This document shows, piece after piece, positions 49,061 to 60,921 of a DNA stretch of 64,000 nt. The position numbers and the translations under genes are program-made. The first letter of the stretch is position 1. Every line of letters begins with the position of its first letter. Source of the stretch: Glossina fuscipes (Eukaryota > Arthropoda > Insecta > Diptera > Glossinidae); NCBI RefSeq assembly GCF_014805625.2, contig NW_023998431.1, positions 6,084,213 through 6,148,212 on the forward strand, given 5' to 3'. The notes beneath the pieces are model-generated. The model saw only the letters and a list, made by a program, of their open reading frames with translations, ran no database searches and was not told where the DNA came from.

Positions 49061-50389
49061 CTAACATAGGATCTGCCGCGATGATGATTGAGCTCGGGCA
49101 CGGCGAGTTAATGCTCGTTAATAGGTTACCCGGTCGCCCTACGCCTACACGTGTACAGTTTTAAAAAAAACTAAACACATCTCTGTTTTCAGAAGCAAAG
49201 AAAAGCTGGAGTTTTCCCTGATTACTCATAAACTGTAATATATATAACGATAATTATAGGATATATTATATTGGTGATTAAAAAATTAAAAAAAAAAAAT
49301 TTCGCTTTGACGCCAACCTTATAGTGTATCGAAATTTCATATTTTTGAATATAGGTTTCTTATTTGTTTAACTTAGTTGTTTGTGCTTAAAAGTTAAGCA
49401 AGGCTTCATAGCATAGAATGTATAACCAACTAAGTGCACACTAGATACATATCAGACTCTGATAAGAATGGCTAACGCGTTTGCTAGCTTTGCTTTACAT
49501 TTCACACTTCTATCGAGAAAACGTAGATTACATTAACCAGAACCAGAAGCATTGGCTGTGAATGTTAGTGTACTTTTACTTTTGTAAAAATAAAAATTAA
49601 AATTCTTTTTTTCCTTTTAAAGCCATCGTGCATATAGCGGATGTAAAGCATCTTGAACAGGAATCTATGAAATCAAATTGAAAGATGATTTCACTAATTT
49701 TACCTAACCTTTACTTTATATTTGAGTCCCTTTAATAGAAATAAATTTTCATACAGCGGCATCATCTGATTTAAGGTGTCAAGTCGTCCGAGAGGCTTAT
49801 AGTCGATTTGACAAGATTTCATTCTTCAATATCTTAACTGATTGCTTAATTTCAAAGTTTATATATGTTATTGTTGTGTCGAAGCCTCCTCATTATGGTA
49901 TTAAATATAGGTAAAATTTGATGGACTTATAGCACTTTCAAAAGACTTCAGGACAGTTAATCCATTGAGCATCATTTTTTAAATGATGGACTATGTAAGA
50001 CCAATATAATGCGAATTGGATAAAAAATTGCAGTTCAGTGCTACAAAAGTCTCATGTATTCCCAACAGGAGCCGCCATTGAAAGTTTGAAAAATCACAAT
50101 ATCATGGCCTTTGGAACATTCCGCATTTGTTTTTTACGCAATTACGTCACTTGCTGTGGATAGCTTTTTTGCTAATGATGATTTTGTTGTCCTGGAAAAA
50201 CTCCCAACACGTCATACCCAATGTTAAGACATTCAAGGCATAAATTTATTATTTTTTTTAAAGCTTGACGTTAGACGGGCAGAAACGTTTAATGTCGCTA
50301 TTGTGCTCATTCATTTTAGTCCTTTAGTTATTTAGTTGAAGCTGGCCGTTATTTGTTTTTAACCAAGAGATCGAAATATTTTCACAGAT

Positions 50390-50680
50390 GAAAATCCCCT
50401 TTGCATGGATAGCTTTGGCGGAACATATTTTAAGTGACTTCCCACTGATGGCCTGTCAAATTTGAACCCGATATTTTACTTTTGCGCGGTCGGAAGAATT
50501 TTCACTGCAGACAAAGGCGCAAATAGACGTGCAGACGTTGGTTCAGAATTTGATATAAATCAAGAATAAATTTACACCTTACATATATGTATATTTATGT
50601 TGTGTACATTTTCCTTTATAGAAAATAAATTCAGAAGCGGTTCTGAATCAACTGGTATAAGAAAGTTCTTTTGGGTGTTG
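50390..50680 (+). repeat. Dispersed repeat debris, family F-like
   Basis: Contains GGTCGGAAGAATTTTCACTG, a CAAATAGACGTGCAGACG block, GGTTCAGAATTTGATATAAA and a GAATCAACTGGTATAAG end, in the order seen in the last part of 32760-32960. It is not coding. Confidence 0.5.
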
Positions 50681-50850
50681 CATACGCCCGCATATGCTTA
50701 ATATGCTCTTATACCACATATAGTATAATTCAATAAAAATTAAAAATATTTTCGAAAAGACAATAATAACGATCCCAAGATTAACTTTCATCAAAAATTA
50801 TAACTAATCTATCTCTTTTTTTTTTTTGTTTTTGCGAAAGTTGCAAAATA

Positions 50851-51292
50851 AAAAGTAAAAAAGTTATTTTCGGCGACGGCCGAATCTCGCTTACCCTCCA
50901 CAACGCTTTTCGCATTCTATTCTCTAAGTTCTTGTATTTGATACCCATATCGCTAATATTATTAAGAAAAAAGTAATCGCGGGATCTACCGTCTTCATTT
51001 TAGAATTAACCTATTTTCAGCCAGAAAAAAGTAATCGCGGGATCTACCGTCTTCATTTTAGAATTAACCTATTTTCAGCCAGATAGTATATCTTCATTTG
51101 AGGAATGTCCAAAATAGCTTTAAACATCCTATCTTGATTGCCTTATAACAAATAAGAATAAAACCTCAAAAAAATCAAAAAAATTATATTTAATTACTAA
51201 GGCTTTCGTGTGGGCATGACCGGCCGTTATTTTCCATTTTTGAACGTAAAGAGTAGAATGAAAAAAGCATCTGACAGTGCTGGGTATAAAAA
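50851..51292 (+). repeat. Dispersed repeat family H, copy 1 (deleted form)
   Basis: Closely matches 56271-56611, from GTAAAAAAGTT through CCCATATCGCT, AAAAAAGTAATCGCGGG, GAGGAATGTCCAAAATAGCT and CTTTCGTGTGGGCATG to AAAGAGTAGA. It then jumps to CAGTGCTGGGTATAAAA, which corresponds to the end of copy 2 at 56918-56930. About 300 bp of the interior is therefore missing here. Confidence 0.8.
50967..51082. repeat. Perfect 58-bp tandem duplication
   Basis: Two identical 58-bp units, each starting AAAAAAGTAATCGCGGGATC and ending TTTCAGCCAG. Copy 2 of the same repeat family (near 56371) has a single unit, so the duplication is private to this copy. Confidence 0.92.
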
Positions 51293-52258
51293 TAAAAACA
51301 AAACGCATTTAAATATCCGGCGTAAAATATTTTCAGTTTTTTGAAATCGTTTTTTAGTAAAACCGTGTTATAATAATCGAAAATTTTATATGATGTTGCA
51401 TCGAAACCGTACTTGACAGATATCCTGTTATACGAGAGATGTGAATGAAGACTTTTAGTGATAGAATTGTTTTCCGCGTGGTGGAGGTGACATAGCACAG
51501 TTGAATAAATACATTTAACGTCAATACTAGGAAGGATCTTACATTTCCATTAAAATAATAAGTACGATCGCTTTAAATGTACAAAAAATTGTTGCTTCCA
51601 ACTGCTCATCAGTATAAATATACGTGACATTTTCAACACGTCCTCAAGCTAAGCTAGCAAGAGTAAAATAGTATTAAAATCGCAGAAAGGAATTATCGAC
51701 TAGAAGCCAAATTAAATGAAATTTTACTGAATGAATTTCAGCAAGCTTGCTTGCATTCATTTACCCATTTATTCTTTCATACATACATGGATTCAGTCAT
51801 TTATACTTTCGTGTGCCGTAGAACAGCATGTGGATGCATACAGATGCCAGAGTTTAACAAATCACAATTTTTATTATTCATATCTTCATTAAGCGGCAAC
51901 CAATTCCGTTATTATTGTTGTTGGTGCTGAAAACAGTACTACTTCTGCCATAGCTGCTGCCATTGCTAACACGTTGGTGCTGCTATTAGTGCTGCTGCTG
52001 CTACTGTTAGGAAAACATACAACAATATAATGCTCTTCTCTTTTCCGTTTTCAATGAAATTTATTGTACAAAAATTTGAATATTACACTTGAATACTGGA
52101 ATACTTTAAATGTTTGAAGTAGATGGCAAACGGCTTACTATACAATCTGCTTCAGGTGTTACATGAGAACGAATGCATATATAAAGACACTTTAACATAC
52201 ATAAATATAATGTGTGCATAAAGTTTATAAAGTTAAAATGAACATATTTCTATGAACT

Positions 52259-52259
52259 C

Positions 52260-52302
<43 letters not shown>
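52259..52302. repeat. (TA)n microsatellite
   Basis: TA array followed by a short imperfect palindrome around TAGTCTATATAGCTATATAG. Confidence 0.9.
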
Positions 52303-52307
<5 letters not shown>

Positions 52308-52648
52308 ATATAGCTATATAGACTATTATACAATATAGCACGCTGGTAGTGAATGAATGTGTGAGTACGGCCGTGGAGAAAGATAAGAGAGCAAAAATGG
52401 GCTATGAAATGCATTTTGGAAGTATTTTTAAATTACATGCAAATGAATATGAACATAAAATGAACTATAAGTCTGATGTTGTCCTCAATCATTATTAAAC
52501 CCCTCGGAGAACTATGACAGATGGTATATTAACCTCATGCTGATGATGTTTTTGGTTGTTATGTAAAAAAAAAAAGAAACAAAAAACAAAACCAAAAATG
52601 AAAAAGAAATACCATAAAATCCTTTATTCTATGTTGTTGTTATTAATT

Positions 52649-52674
52649 GTGTGTGTGTGTGTGTATGTGTGTGT
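52649..52674. repeat. (TG)n microsatellite
   Basis: TG dinucleotides with one TATG interruption. Confidence 0.88.
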
Positions 52675-53100
52675 TTTGTTTTCCGTTCATTTTTTATTTC
52701 TTTGTTTTTGTTGTCGTCTTCTTCATTGACTTCCTTGTTTCATTGTTTTTTTCCGTTTTCTTTGTTTTTCCTTCTGATTCAATATATCTCAGTTATTTAC
52801 TTTATTTCGTTTAAAGAGATTTTATTGTTATTCTTAACTCATATTTATCTATGGTTCATCTCTCAAGCAATTTCCTTAACGCAAATTATGCAAACATACT
52901 ATTACTATACACGCTATATACGTATGCATACATATATACATATATACATACATACATATAACATAAATAAATGCATCAAACCACAATATTACATAGTCAT
53001 GTATATTTTACATTCATTTTCATTCAATATTCTCTAATATCATTTTCATGCACATTCGCTTATGCCATGAAACGCATACATTCACACTTGAGATTTACAT

Positions 53101-53139
53101 GTATATATATATATATATATATCTATATATATGTATATA
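53101..53139. repeat. (TA)n microsatellite
   Basis: TA array with single CTA and TG interruptions. Confidence 0.88.
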
Positions 53140-54146
53140 ATTTAAATGTATAGAGAATCATGAGTTTTAGTTTGTGGTAACTATACATTCGCCTCCGCCG
53201 CAAAGTCAAACACTAAGCTAAATGTTAAATAAAAGCTAAACGCAGACAACCAAACAAACAACGTAATCGAGAGAACGAAAAAAGGAAAACAACAATAGCA
53301 AAGAAAAAAAAAAGCCCTAAAATTCACACATTCTGTAAAACAATCACAAATTGTTGGAAGTGGCTGTGTGTAGGAATTTGTAGTGTTATATAAAGCTACA
53401 AAGCCATTAATGATGTATGTGTATGCGCTAGTCGTTCAGATTTAGTTTCAAAGTTGAGGTAAAAAAATAACGTCTAACTAAACCACAGCACAGCGACGCT
53501 AATCAACCGTAGATGGCAGAGCGAAGGTTGAAGAGGACAGTATTCGTTAACTTCAACTAAAGTAATGTATCACAGCATTGCTATCAATCGAAGTTGAAAA
53601 AACAAAAAAGAAACCCAACTACCAACACTTCAAATATGTATATACATATATATGTATATATATATAGATTTACACAAATCATCTGGCGTCTGGTGAGCTT
53701 TTGTCTTTGTGTGCTTTTGGTTATAAACAGCATTCTTTCTCGTTTATGATTAGCATCCATATCCATAGTCGAGTTATATCCTCCTTTTAATCAAAAATAT
53801 TACAAACACACAAATACAATAACGTTTTCTATATGGCAGAGTCAAATGAAACATTCGTAAACACACCACACGATTATAACAATAGTAGTAGTGCTTGCGT
53901 TATGCAGTAGTATGACAAACTGGCAATAACGCGGGAAATAACTTCCATACCAAAGATTGAAAGAAGAAGACAAAGCAAATATAAAAAAAAAACCCTTTTC
54001 AGTTTAAAATGCATTTCAGATACCCTTTCATAGTATTTAACATATTCTATATAGAGTATAAATAAACTTTGTGGTTCGTGTTGACTTGTCTGGACCTAAC
54101 TTAACAACTGGACCAGCCTACATACAGTTAGACTCTATTAATTGAT

Positions 54147-54377
54147 TTAAATAAATACTTCTTGAGATACTATGGCATACTCATTCTGGGTCATATTCGT
54201 GTATTTGCTGGGCAAGTAAACTCCATTAGTCCATACGATAAGTGACTTGTTTATTAACTCATTGTATAATCCCATTGGTATACGTATGCCGCGCACGTTT
54301 TCATCATCAGCCCGATCGAGGAAATTCATACACTTATGTGACTTCCAATTGTCAGTAATATGGCGAGGCTCTGACAC
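54147..54377 (-). other. Unidentified protein-like frame
   Basis: A 76-codon frame ending TAA, with SEPRHITDNWKSHKCMNFLD, GIRIPMGLYNELINKS and VYLPSKYTNMTQNEYAIVSQ. Composition is more even than the neighbouring chance frames, and it starts without a clear ATG. The sequence just upstream on the same strand (54400-54600) also has a long open stretch in another frame, so this may be a frameshifted remnant of a longer protein. I do not recognise it and assign no function. Confidence 0.25.
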
Positions 54378-54604
54378 CGATATTAAGCACCTATTGCACC
54401 GATAGTGCTGTTAGTGCCTTTAAAAATATACGGCATTTAAGGAGAAGGGTAGGCATTGTGGAAATGCTAGCCAACAATTTAACTATCGATGTAGGAGTAG
54501 ATGCTGGCAAAATGCATTGCGGTATGGCTAAGCCGATGGTCACTGCCTTCGTGAAAGTGGAATTGATTAAGCTAAAATGTAGAGCAGCCTATACGGAATT
54601 CAAT

Positions 54605-54626
54605 CTATATATATATATATATATAT
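54605..54626. repeat. (TA)n microsatellite
   Basis: Short alternating TA run. Confidence 0.85.
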
Positions 54627-55079
54627 CAATACTATGGTCAATTTTGAAATGAATGCTCCTGATTTTAGTAAGCATCGAAGCTCAATTAAATGAAATCAAA
54701 ATGATTTCTAAAAAAATTTCAGTTTAAAAACCAATTATTGTCAGTTATACATGAGATGAGTTTCGAACAAAACATTAAAAGTAGCATACCGTTAAGTCTT
54801 TGCGTAAATACAACTGTTCAAATGAATGAGCCTGCAGAATACTATAATAAAATATTAGAGTATATAATAGTTTACCCGGCATATGACTGCGTTCTAACTA
54901 ACTATCAAAAAATTCCTATATCTATATACGTATAAATTATGATATAAATGCATTCATTCTCTATGAAGTGGAATGTATTTATTGCATAGTTGAAGTCAGT
55001 CCCCGCTTTTCTCTTCGATAAAACGGACACTTAAACAAACGAAAGGCAAACATTGAATATCCTACAGATGCGTGTATAT

Positions 55080-56180
55080 TTCCATGCATAAGGTATACGC
55101 ATTTTTGATTAATATCGAATTCGCAATCCATTTAGGCCGGCCCGTCTGCCTATCTACGTAATGTCTATAGTAAACATTGTTCCGAACCCAAAAGGGAAGC
55201 TATTGACATAATATTTGGCAAAATTATTGGAAGTTCTTGCGCGCAGGCTGGTACTGAAAACGGCCCATATTGAGCAAGGGACATGGCTAATGTAAACTGC
55301 GAACACTTGTATTATTTGAGCTTTTGGCTCGCTACTACGACAGGCTATGATAGATACAGAATTAAAAGTCTCACATTATTTTTCTTACATTAATGAGAAC
55401 AATCAGCCACGCGTGCCAGAGTTTTTTATGAAATGTATTTTATGATAAAGGTGGTGGATACGAAAGATTTGGCCATAACCGAATATACTTCTCTTACCTA
55501 TACCCATCAAGGATTGCGTGTAATAATTTTATTAACATATTTGCAAAACCTAGAAGGAGGCTTTGGCGACCCAACAAGCTATATATATTTTTGATCAGCA
55601 TCAAATTCTGTATCAATTCAAGCATGCCCGGCTGCCGGTCTACGTAATTCTGTTGTTCCCATGCCACTGGCCGCAAGATGAAGCTGTCGGCTTCAAATTT
55701 GGCAAAAACACTGAAAGTTCTTGTACGCAAATCGATTGTGAAAATGGGTCAAATCGGTTGACGAGCACGCATACAGCACAAATAAAAACTGAGAATTATT
55801 TTCGAAACGGAAAACAATTTTTTTTTTTTGCTAAATACTGACAAACTGCAGCAGATAAACCTACAAAGATTTGATAGTGTATTCTGTGACCAGTGCATTG
55901 GTACCTGCAAAATCTTTGTAAAAACGAAAAGAAAGCTTCAGAGGCTCCATAGAGTATACATATTTTTGGCTAGTACCAAAATTCTTAATAACTTGAATGT
56001 AATCGCGTAACCTGATAGTGAATATTGCCCAAAAAATGGATAAAATTAGGTCACGCCCGCCCAGTACTATGCTATATAAAAGTTTAGTTTGTTTGTCTTC
56101 ATTTTCGCTTTTTTAAGATGCCGAGGAGGATACAAAAGATGCGGTCATAGCCAAATATAATTTTTACACTTGTTTTTGTG
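55080..56180 (+). repeat. Cluster of nested transposon debris
   Basis: Modules repeat within the stretch. TTTTTGATTAATATCGAATT at 55104 and TTTTTGATCAGCATCAAATT at 55589 are both followed by CCGTCTGCC/CCGGCTGCC and then TCTACGTAAT-type sequence. A forward terminus (GGTGGATACGAAAGATTTGGCCATAACCG at 55452) is followed within about 40 bp by a reverse-type terminus (TATACCCATCAAGG), and another forward terminus lies at 56125. This suggests at least two copies abutting or nested. No coding gene. Confidence 0.55.
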
Positions 56181-56270
56181 TCTTTTTCTTTTAACAACAG
56201 AAGAGACTGCAAAGTTTGCATAGTGAATATGAACTTTTCTATGTTGAAGGGACAAAAATAGAATAAGTAA

Positions 56271-56935
56271 AAAAGTTTTATTCGGCAAGGGATGAATCTC
56301 GCATACCCACCACTATGCTTTTCGTATTCTACTCTCCAAGTTCTTTTATTTGATACCCATATCGCTGGTATTATTAAGAAAAAAGTAATCGCGGGGTCCA
56401 CCTTCTTCATTTTAAAATTAACCCATTTTCAGCCAAATAGCATATCTTCATTTGAGGAATGTCCAAAATAGCTTTAAACATCCTATCTCGATTGCCTTAT
56501 AACAAATAAGAATAAAATCTCAAAAAAATCAATAAAATTATATATAATTACTAAGACTTTCGTGTGGGCATGGCCGATTTTTTCTATTTTTGGACTTAAA
56601 GAGTAGAGTGTTTGCCTCAATTTACGTTTCACTGCGCGCTTCTGCTCCGACAAATCTGGCCCATTTTCAATACCAACCTTCGTGCAGAAACTTCCAATAT
56701 TGCTACCAACTTTTGAAGTTGATGTCTTCATTTTTGAGACCAGAGTAGTGCCAACAACACACACCGTGCAAACACATTGACTGACAGAGACGGCTAAATC
56801 AACTCAGAATTTCACGCTGACCAAGAATATATATACTTTATGGGGTCTCTGAAGCTTCTTTTTTGGTGTTACATAAATTAGGGGGAAAAAAATGAGTATA
56901 CCCCCATCTTACAGTGGCGGGTATAAAAAAATTAT
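56271..56935 (+). repeat. Dispersed repeat family H, copy 2 (longer form)
   Basis: The left half matches 50851-51281 and has one unit of the segment that is tandemly doubled there. The right half carries CCCATTTTCAATACCAACCT, CAGAAACTTCCAATATTGCT, a GACCAAGAATATATATACTT block and an end CAGTGGCGGGTATAAAAA, shared with the family F modules at 32.7 kb and 60.2 kb. It is probably the fuller version of a non-autonomous element about 660 bp long. Confidence 0.75.
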
Positions 56936-57859
56936 AATAAACAAATATATAGAAACATATTTTTTAAAACATTAAAATCTGTGGTACATATTTTTTAATT
57001 GAAACTAAGGGACCCCGCTGCAGCTCTGAATGGAGTCCGATTGGAAGCTTCAAGTCCGGCCCTTTCCTCAATTACTTTGATAACCATTTTGACAAGCATT
57101 GTTATTCTAAAGATCTGAGTTCACGGCACAAAATGTTCAACTTTCTTCGTTGCAATCCACTATATATTTGGCGCGTGTCACCAATATTCATACGTAATAA
57201 GACTAACAAACAGCTCGACTTACAAGCAAATCCATTGAAATCCAACCTTACAGGAAACACTAACAATAACCATAATATTTCGTAGAATGAACTCTAAAGT
57301 CGCCAAGATCCAATGCCTTCTCAATAAGACTCGTTCGTAATCCAAAATATATCCAGTCTCCATGTTAGTCTGGTCGAATCCATCAAAAATACTTTGTAAA
57401 TTTGTGAGTTTTAGATCGAGCACAGAAAACACAAAAAACTTCGATTCTGAACTAATCGGTGTAACAAAAATTGTATCTAACTTAAATTATTTGGCGGATT
57501 TACAAGTTATTTACGGAAACTTATACATACAACACTTGAATTTTGGTTCAAGTCTTGACACAAATCCCATTTGCCTTCCGCAAATATGCTGCTAATGTAC
57601 CCTTTTATAAGCAAGTTATGACTACCTAACTTCATTGCGATAGTTTTAATCTCTTTTCTCGTTAAATTTTTTGCCAATTGTTGTTAATCTTTTCACGAGC
57701 TGCGCGTTGCACGCATTGCCCACGTCATAAATGTATAGCTGGTTTTCTCTTTCTTCAGAATTTGGTTTCTCAGAAAATCGTCTTCTTTTCACAAAAACCC
57801 AAATCATCGAATGTGATGATTTTTTCACTTGGGCAAAATTGATACTATATATACATTTA

Positions 57860-58480
57860 TCAAAATATTTTCCATTATTTTCCACAACTTTTTCCCGCGT
57901 TTCGGATAGCATGGTGGTATCATCTCGAGAGAACGATATTGATTTGGTAGCGATCCAATAATCGGCCTATTTTCCCACTTCTTCAACTTTGCGGAACCCC
58001 GTTTCAGCCAAACCATGCTACATCGATCTGCACAAGCGGTAACCAGAAGGCGCTACGTCTGATGAGTACATTGGGCGTACTGCAACTACCCATTCGGTTT
58101 GCAACAGTATATCCTTGACATCATGCAAGATGGCCCCTGTTAACCGCAGCAACGGTTTCATTCGGATTCAGTATCTCGTAATACCCTAGACCTTGCTGGT
58201 CCCAACATATGCACAGTAAATCTATATAGCCACGAATATTCCGCCCCGGGTGCACAATGTGGATGGCTCTCGTGGAGTAACCCACGACCTTTTGTGCTTT
58301 CGCTTGTCGTAGTAGGCCCACTTTTCATTGCCATAACTTGCAACAGAAAACTCTTATTTTTTGCCCGGCAAGCAATGAAACCGCGATATTGAAACTGGTC
58401 TTGTCAGTCAGTTCGTATGGCAGGTATTTTTTGTCCTCTTGGATCCTTCCCATCGCGTGTAAACGTCTAAAAATACATTC
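57860..58480 (-). pseudogene. Mariner transposase relic M2, same lineage as M1
   Basis: Reading down from 58480: FRRLHAMGRIQEDKKYLPYE then FNIAVSLLAGQK (the linker, parallel to AMGKIRKKGNWLPHE in M1); a frameshifted core with NEKWAYYD; RPMYSSDVAPSGYRLCRSMQ; and a C-terminal SETREKVVENNGKYFD. The third catalytic Asp of APSDYHLF is Gly here (58042-58044), and the second-Asp block is deleted. The N-terminal helix-turn-helix is absent. Like M1 it is followed by a TTTTTTCACTT stretch. It is inactive. Confidence 0.82.
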
Positions 58481-58979
58481 AAACCCCTAATATAACTAGT
58501 GTTTTTAATGGGTGCACCTTAACTTATCCAAATTCTTTAATCCAATCCTAACGGCTTTTGGACAGCCGAACAGATAAGAACCGCGACTACCAAGTCAGTG
58601 CTCGGGGGACAATTAAATCTCCGTGCGATGTGATAATCATACTTTGGTGTAATTTCAGTGGGTGCTCAGTTAGTAAGGGCGTAACACTTACCGATCGGAC
58701 ACGTAACAGCTAGGCTCCGGCCTCTCCCTATCTCTTTCTTATTTTAAAACTCCTTCTGACTATCATCATGTTATACGTACAGTGGACACCCACCGAACGA
58801 TTGCTCACATTACAAAAAAAAGGAGACGGCTCTCTTTAGGATCCTTCAAATATTCATCTACACTTGAAATATAAGAAGATTTTCGGGTTCTAGGAACAGA
58901 CAAAAACCCGCATCTGGTAAAAATATGAAATAATTCCTCTGATAGCTCGTACCTTAGTACTTTTGTCAATCTTGATCAA
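58481..58979. other. Unassigned spacer
   Basis: Somewhat GC-richer than its surroundings near 58560-58730. I looked for tRNA-type A and B boxes that would mark a SINE and did not find a convincing pair. Confidence 0.4.
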
Positions 58980-59370
58980 AAATTATGAATAATTTTGAAT
59001 AATTCATCCGTATTATTACTTCATCGTTTGGAATTTTCTACTGCTCTATCCAGTTCAAATTTTTCCTATTAATTTAATCCGACGAGACACTATCATTCGG
59101 TGATTTATGTCAAAAAAATTTTAAAAATGCAAATTTCCTTCATACAACGACCTCTTTAAGACAGGGCATTATATGAAGAGCGATCTATAAAAATAATGCG
59201 ATCCAATCTGTTTGCGATAGAATTCGTCTTTGGGATATAACGCATCAATGTCTTTCACATTTCATCAAAATTGAGCACAAAAACGAATGGAGAGAGACGA
59301 AACGGACAGAGAGACAAGTTTAAATCAATTAAAAATTTATATCGAATCGTGCTTTCATTTAACACAAAGT
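58980..59370 (+). repeat. Dispersed repeat family G, copy 2
   Basis: Parallels 44090-44350: CATACAACGACCTCTTTAAG, GGGCATTATATGAAGAGCGA, TTTCATCAAAATTGAGCAC, then a GACGAAACGGACAGAGAGAC block followed by TTTAAATCAATTAAAAATTT. Degenerate and non-coding. Confidence 0.55.
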
Positions 59371-60059
59371 TGCGAATCAAATCAATCTCATCGTTGAGCA
59401 AAACAAACATGGTCACAATCCCTGGCATAAATGTACAGAGATAGTATGCAATTGGAACATCCGAAACGTTTACGCCGGTCTCTGTACAATCAATGTAACA
59501 CTGCTACGAGTTAAGCTAAAACCTGTGCTAGCACAAATCTTTAGCAACTTACAAGCAATGCTTTAGTAACGTCAAACTCAGACATCAGGCTTAAAAAGAT
59601 CGTTAGTTTTAATGTCCGTACATGCACTGTACGTGTCGGTTAGAAGAAAGAGAATTTAAAAAAGAAGGTAAATTGTCTTTAAAGCGTATTACAAAACAAG
59701 AGCTTATTCAAGAGAACGAATAGGAAACTAGAACTTCTGCTAGCACAACTCCTTCAATTTACATGTATAAAGGTATAAATAGAAAGCAAAATGTTGCTGT
59801 AACAATCGGAATCTGCAAAGGAGGCAGCACCTAACATTCATTCATTTTCAAAAGGTTGACGGCTAAGCAAACTTTAATAAAGACACCTGCGTAACACTAA
59901 ACTTAATATCGTTGCCAAATTCTAATAAAGAATCATCGCCTGTTAACTTATTTGAAGTAAATGACAAGTAAGAAAATCAAATTCGGTCCGAACCGAGTCT
60001 TTTACATCCATCACAGATCAGAAAAAGGAAGTAAAAGAACAAAATTTTCATGCTCTATA

Positions 60060-60620
60060 ATATGGCATAGTATGTAGTATAGGCATGTGGGCGCTATAGT
60101 TTAGGTCAATTCGAAATTCTTTTGCAAATTTGTAGGCCTAACGGGACAATGTTCAACACAAACACTATAAAGTTGCGCCAACAGATTGACGGACAGATGA
60201 ATGAATTTGTAACTGGCCAAGAATTTGCATTCTTTATGGGATTCTTGAAGCTTGGTGCTGCGCGTTACAAAGGTATTGAAAAAAACTATAAAGTTTGATA
60301 CAATATAATATTGGGTAGGCGTGGTCAATTTTTTCCATTTTTTTGTACGCATACTACAGCATTGCCCATAGAATAAGTGTTCAATTTTTTTATACATTTA
60401 TTCACTGTAGAAAAACAAAGACGTTCTCAGTTTACGTGGTGCTATGGGTGTGTTCTTTAACTGATTTGGTCCATTTTCAATACCACTCTGCGTCGGAGAA
60501 ACCAGCTGCGCCCGCTCCCTACTATAGAGCATTAAAAATTTTGTTCTTTTACTTCTTATGCCTTTTTTAGGATAACGGTGACGGGTATAAAAGATTCCGT
60601 CCCGACCAAATTTAACTTTC
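60060..60620 (+). repeat. Dispersed repeat family F, copy 2
   Basis: Ordered modules as in copy 1: TTCTTTTGCAAATTTGTAGG, AAAGTTGCGCCAACAGATTG, GGCCAAGAATTTGCATTC, GCCCATAGAATAAGTGTTCA, CCATTTTCAATACCACTCTG and a terminus GTGACGGGTATAAAAGATTC. The last matches the end type of family H. Confidence 0.65.
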
Positions 60621-60888
60621 TTCCTTGTTAAAAATTCAATTTGATAAAAGAACAATCCAATTTTACAATGCTTTCATGTCCCTTATAGTTAACGCAGTAT
60701 AAGAGAAATCAAGAACGTTATGAAACCTAGAACTTTGAAAAAGGAAAAAAATTAGATCAGACGGAGAAAGCATTCATTTCAAGAGATTTTCAGAAAAACA
60801 ACTCACGGTCCATAGAGAAGTGTTGTTGCGAAACTAGATTTGAGTATTTATTAAGACTTTCCATAACTTTGCGAGATCGAAATATGTT

Positions 60889-60921
60889 GTCTTTTTTTTT
60901 ATTATTATTATTATTATTTTT
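60889..60921. repeat. Poly-T and (TTA)n
   Basis: A T-run followed by six TTA units. Confidence 0.85.

Noticed and set aside
58560..58730. Possible tRNA-derived SINE
   Set aside because: A CTCAGTTAGTAAGGG segment vaguely resembles an A box, but no B box (GGTTCGANNCC-like) lies at the right distance and no second copy was seen.
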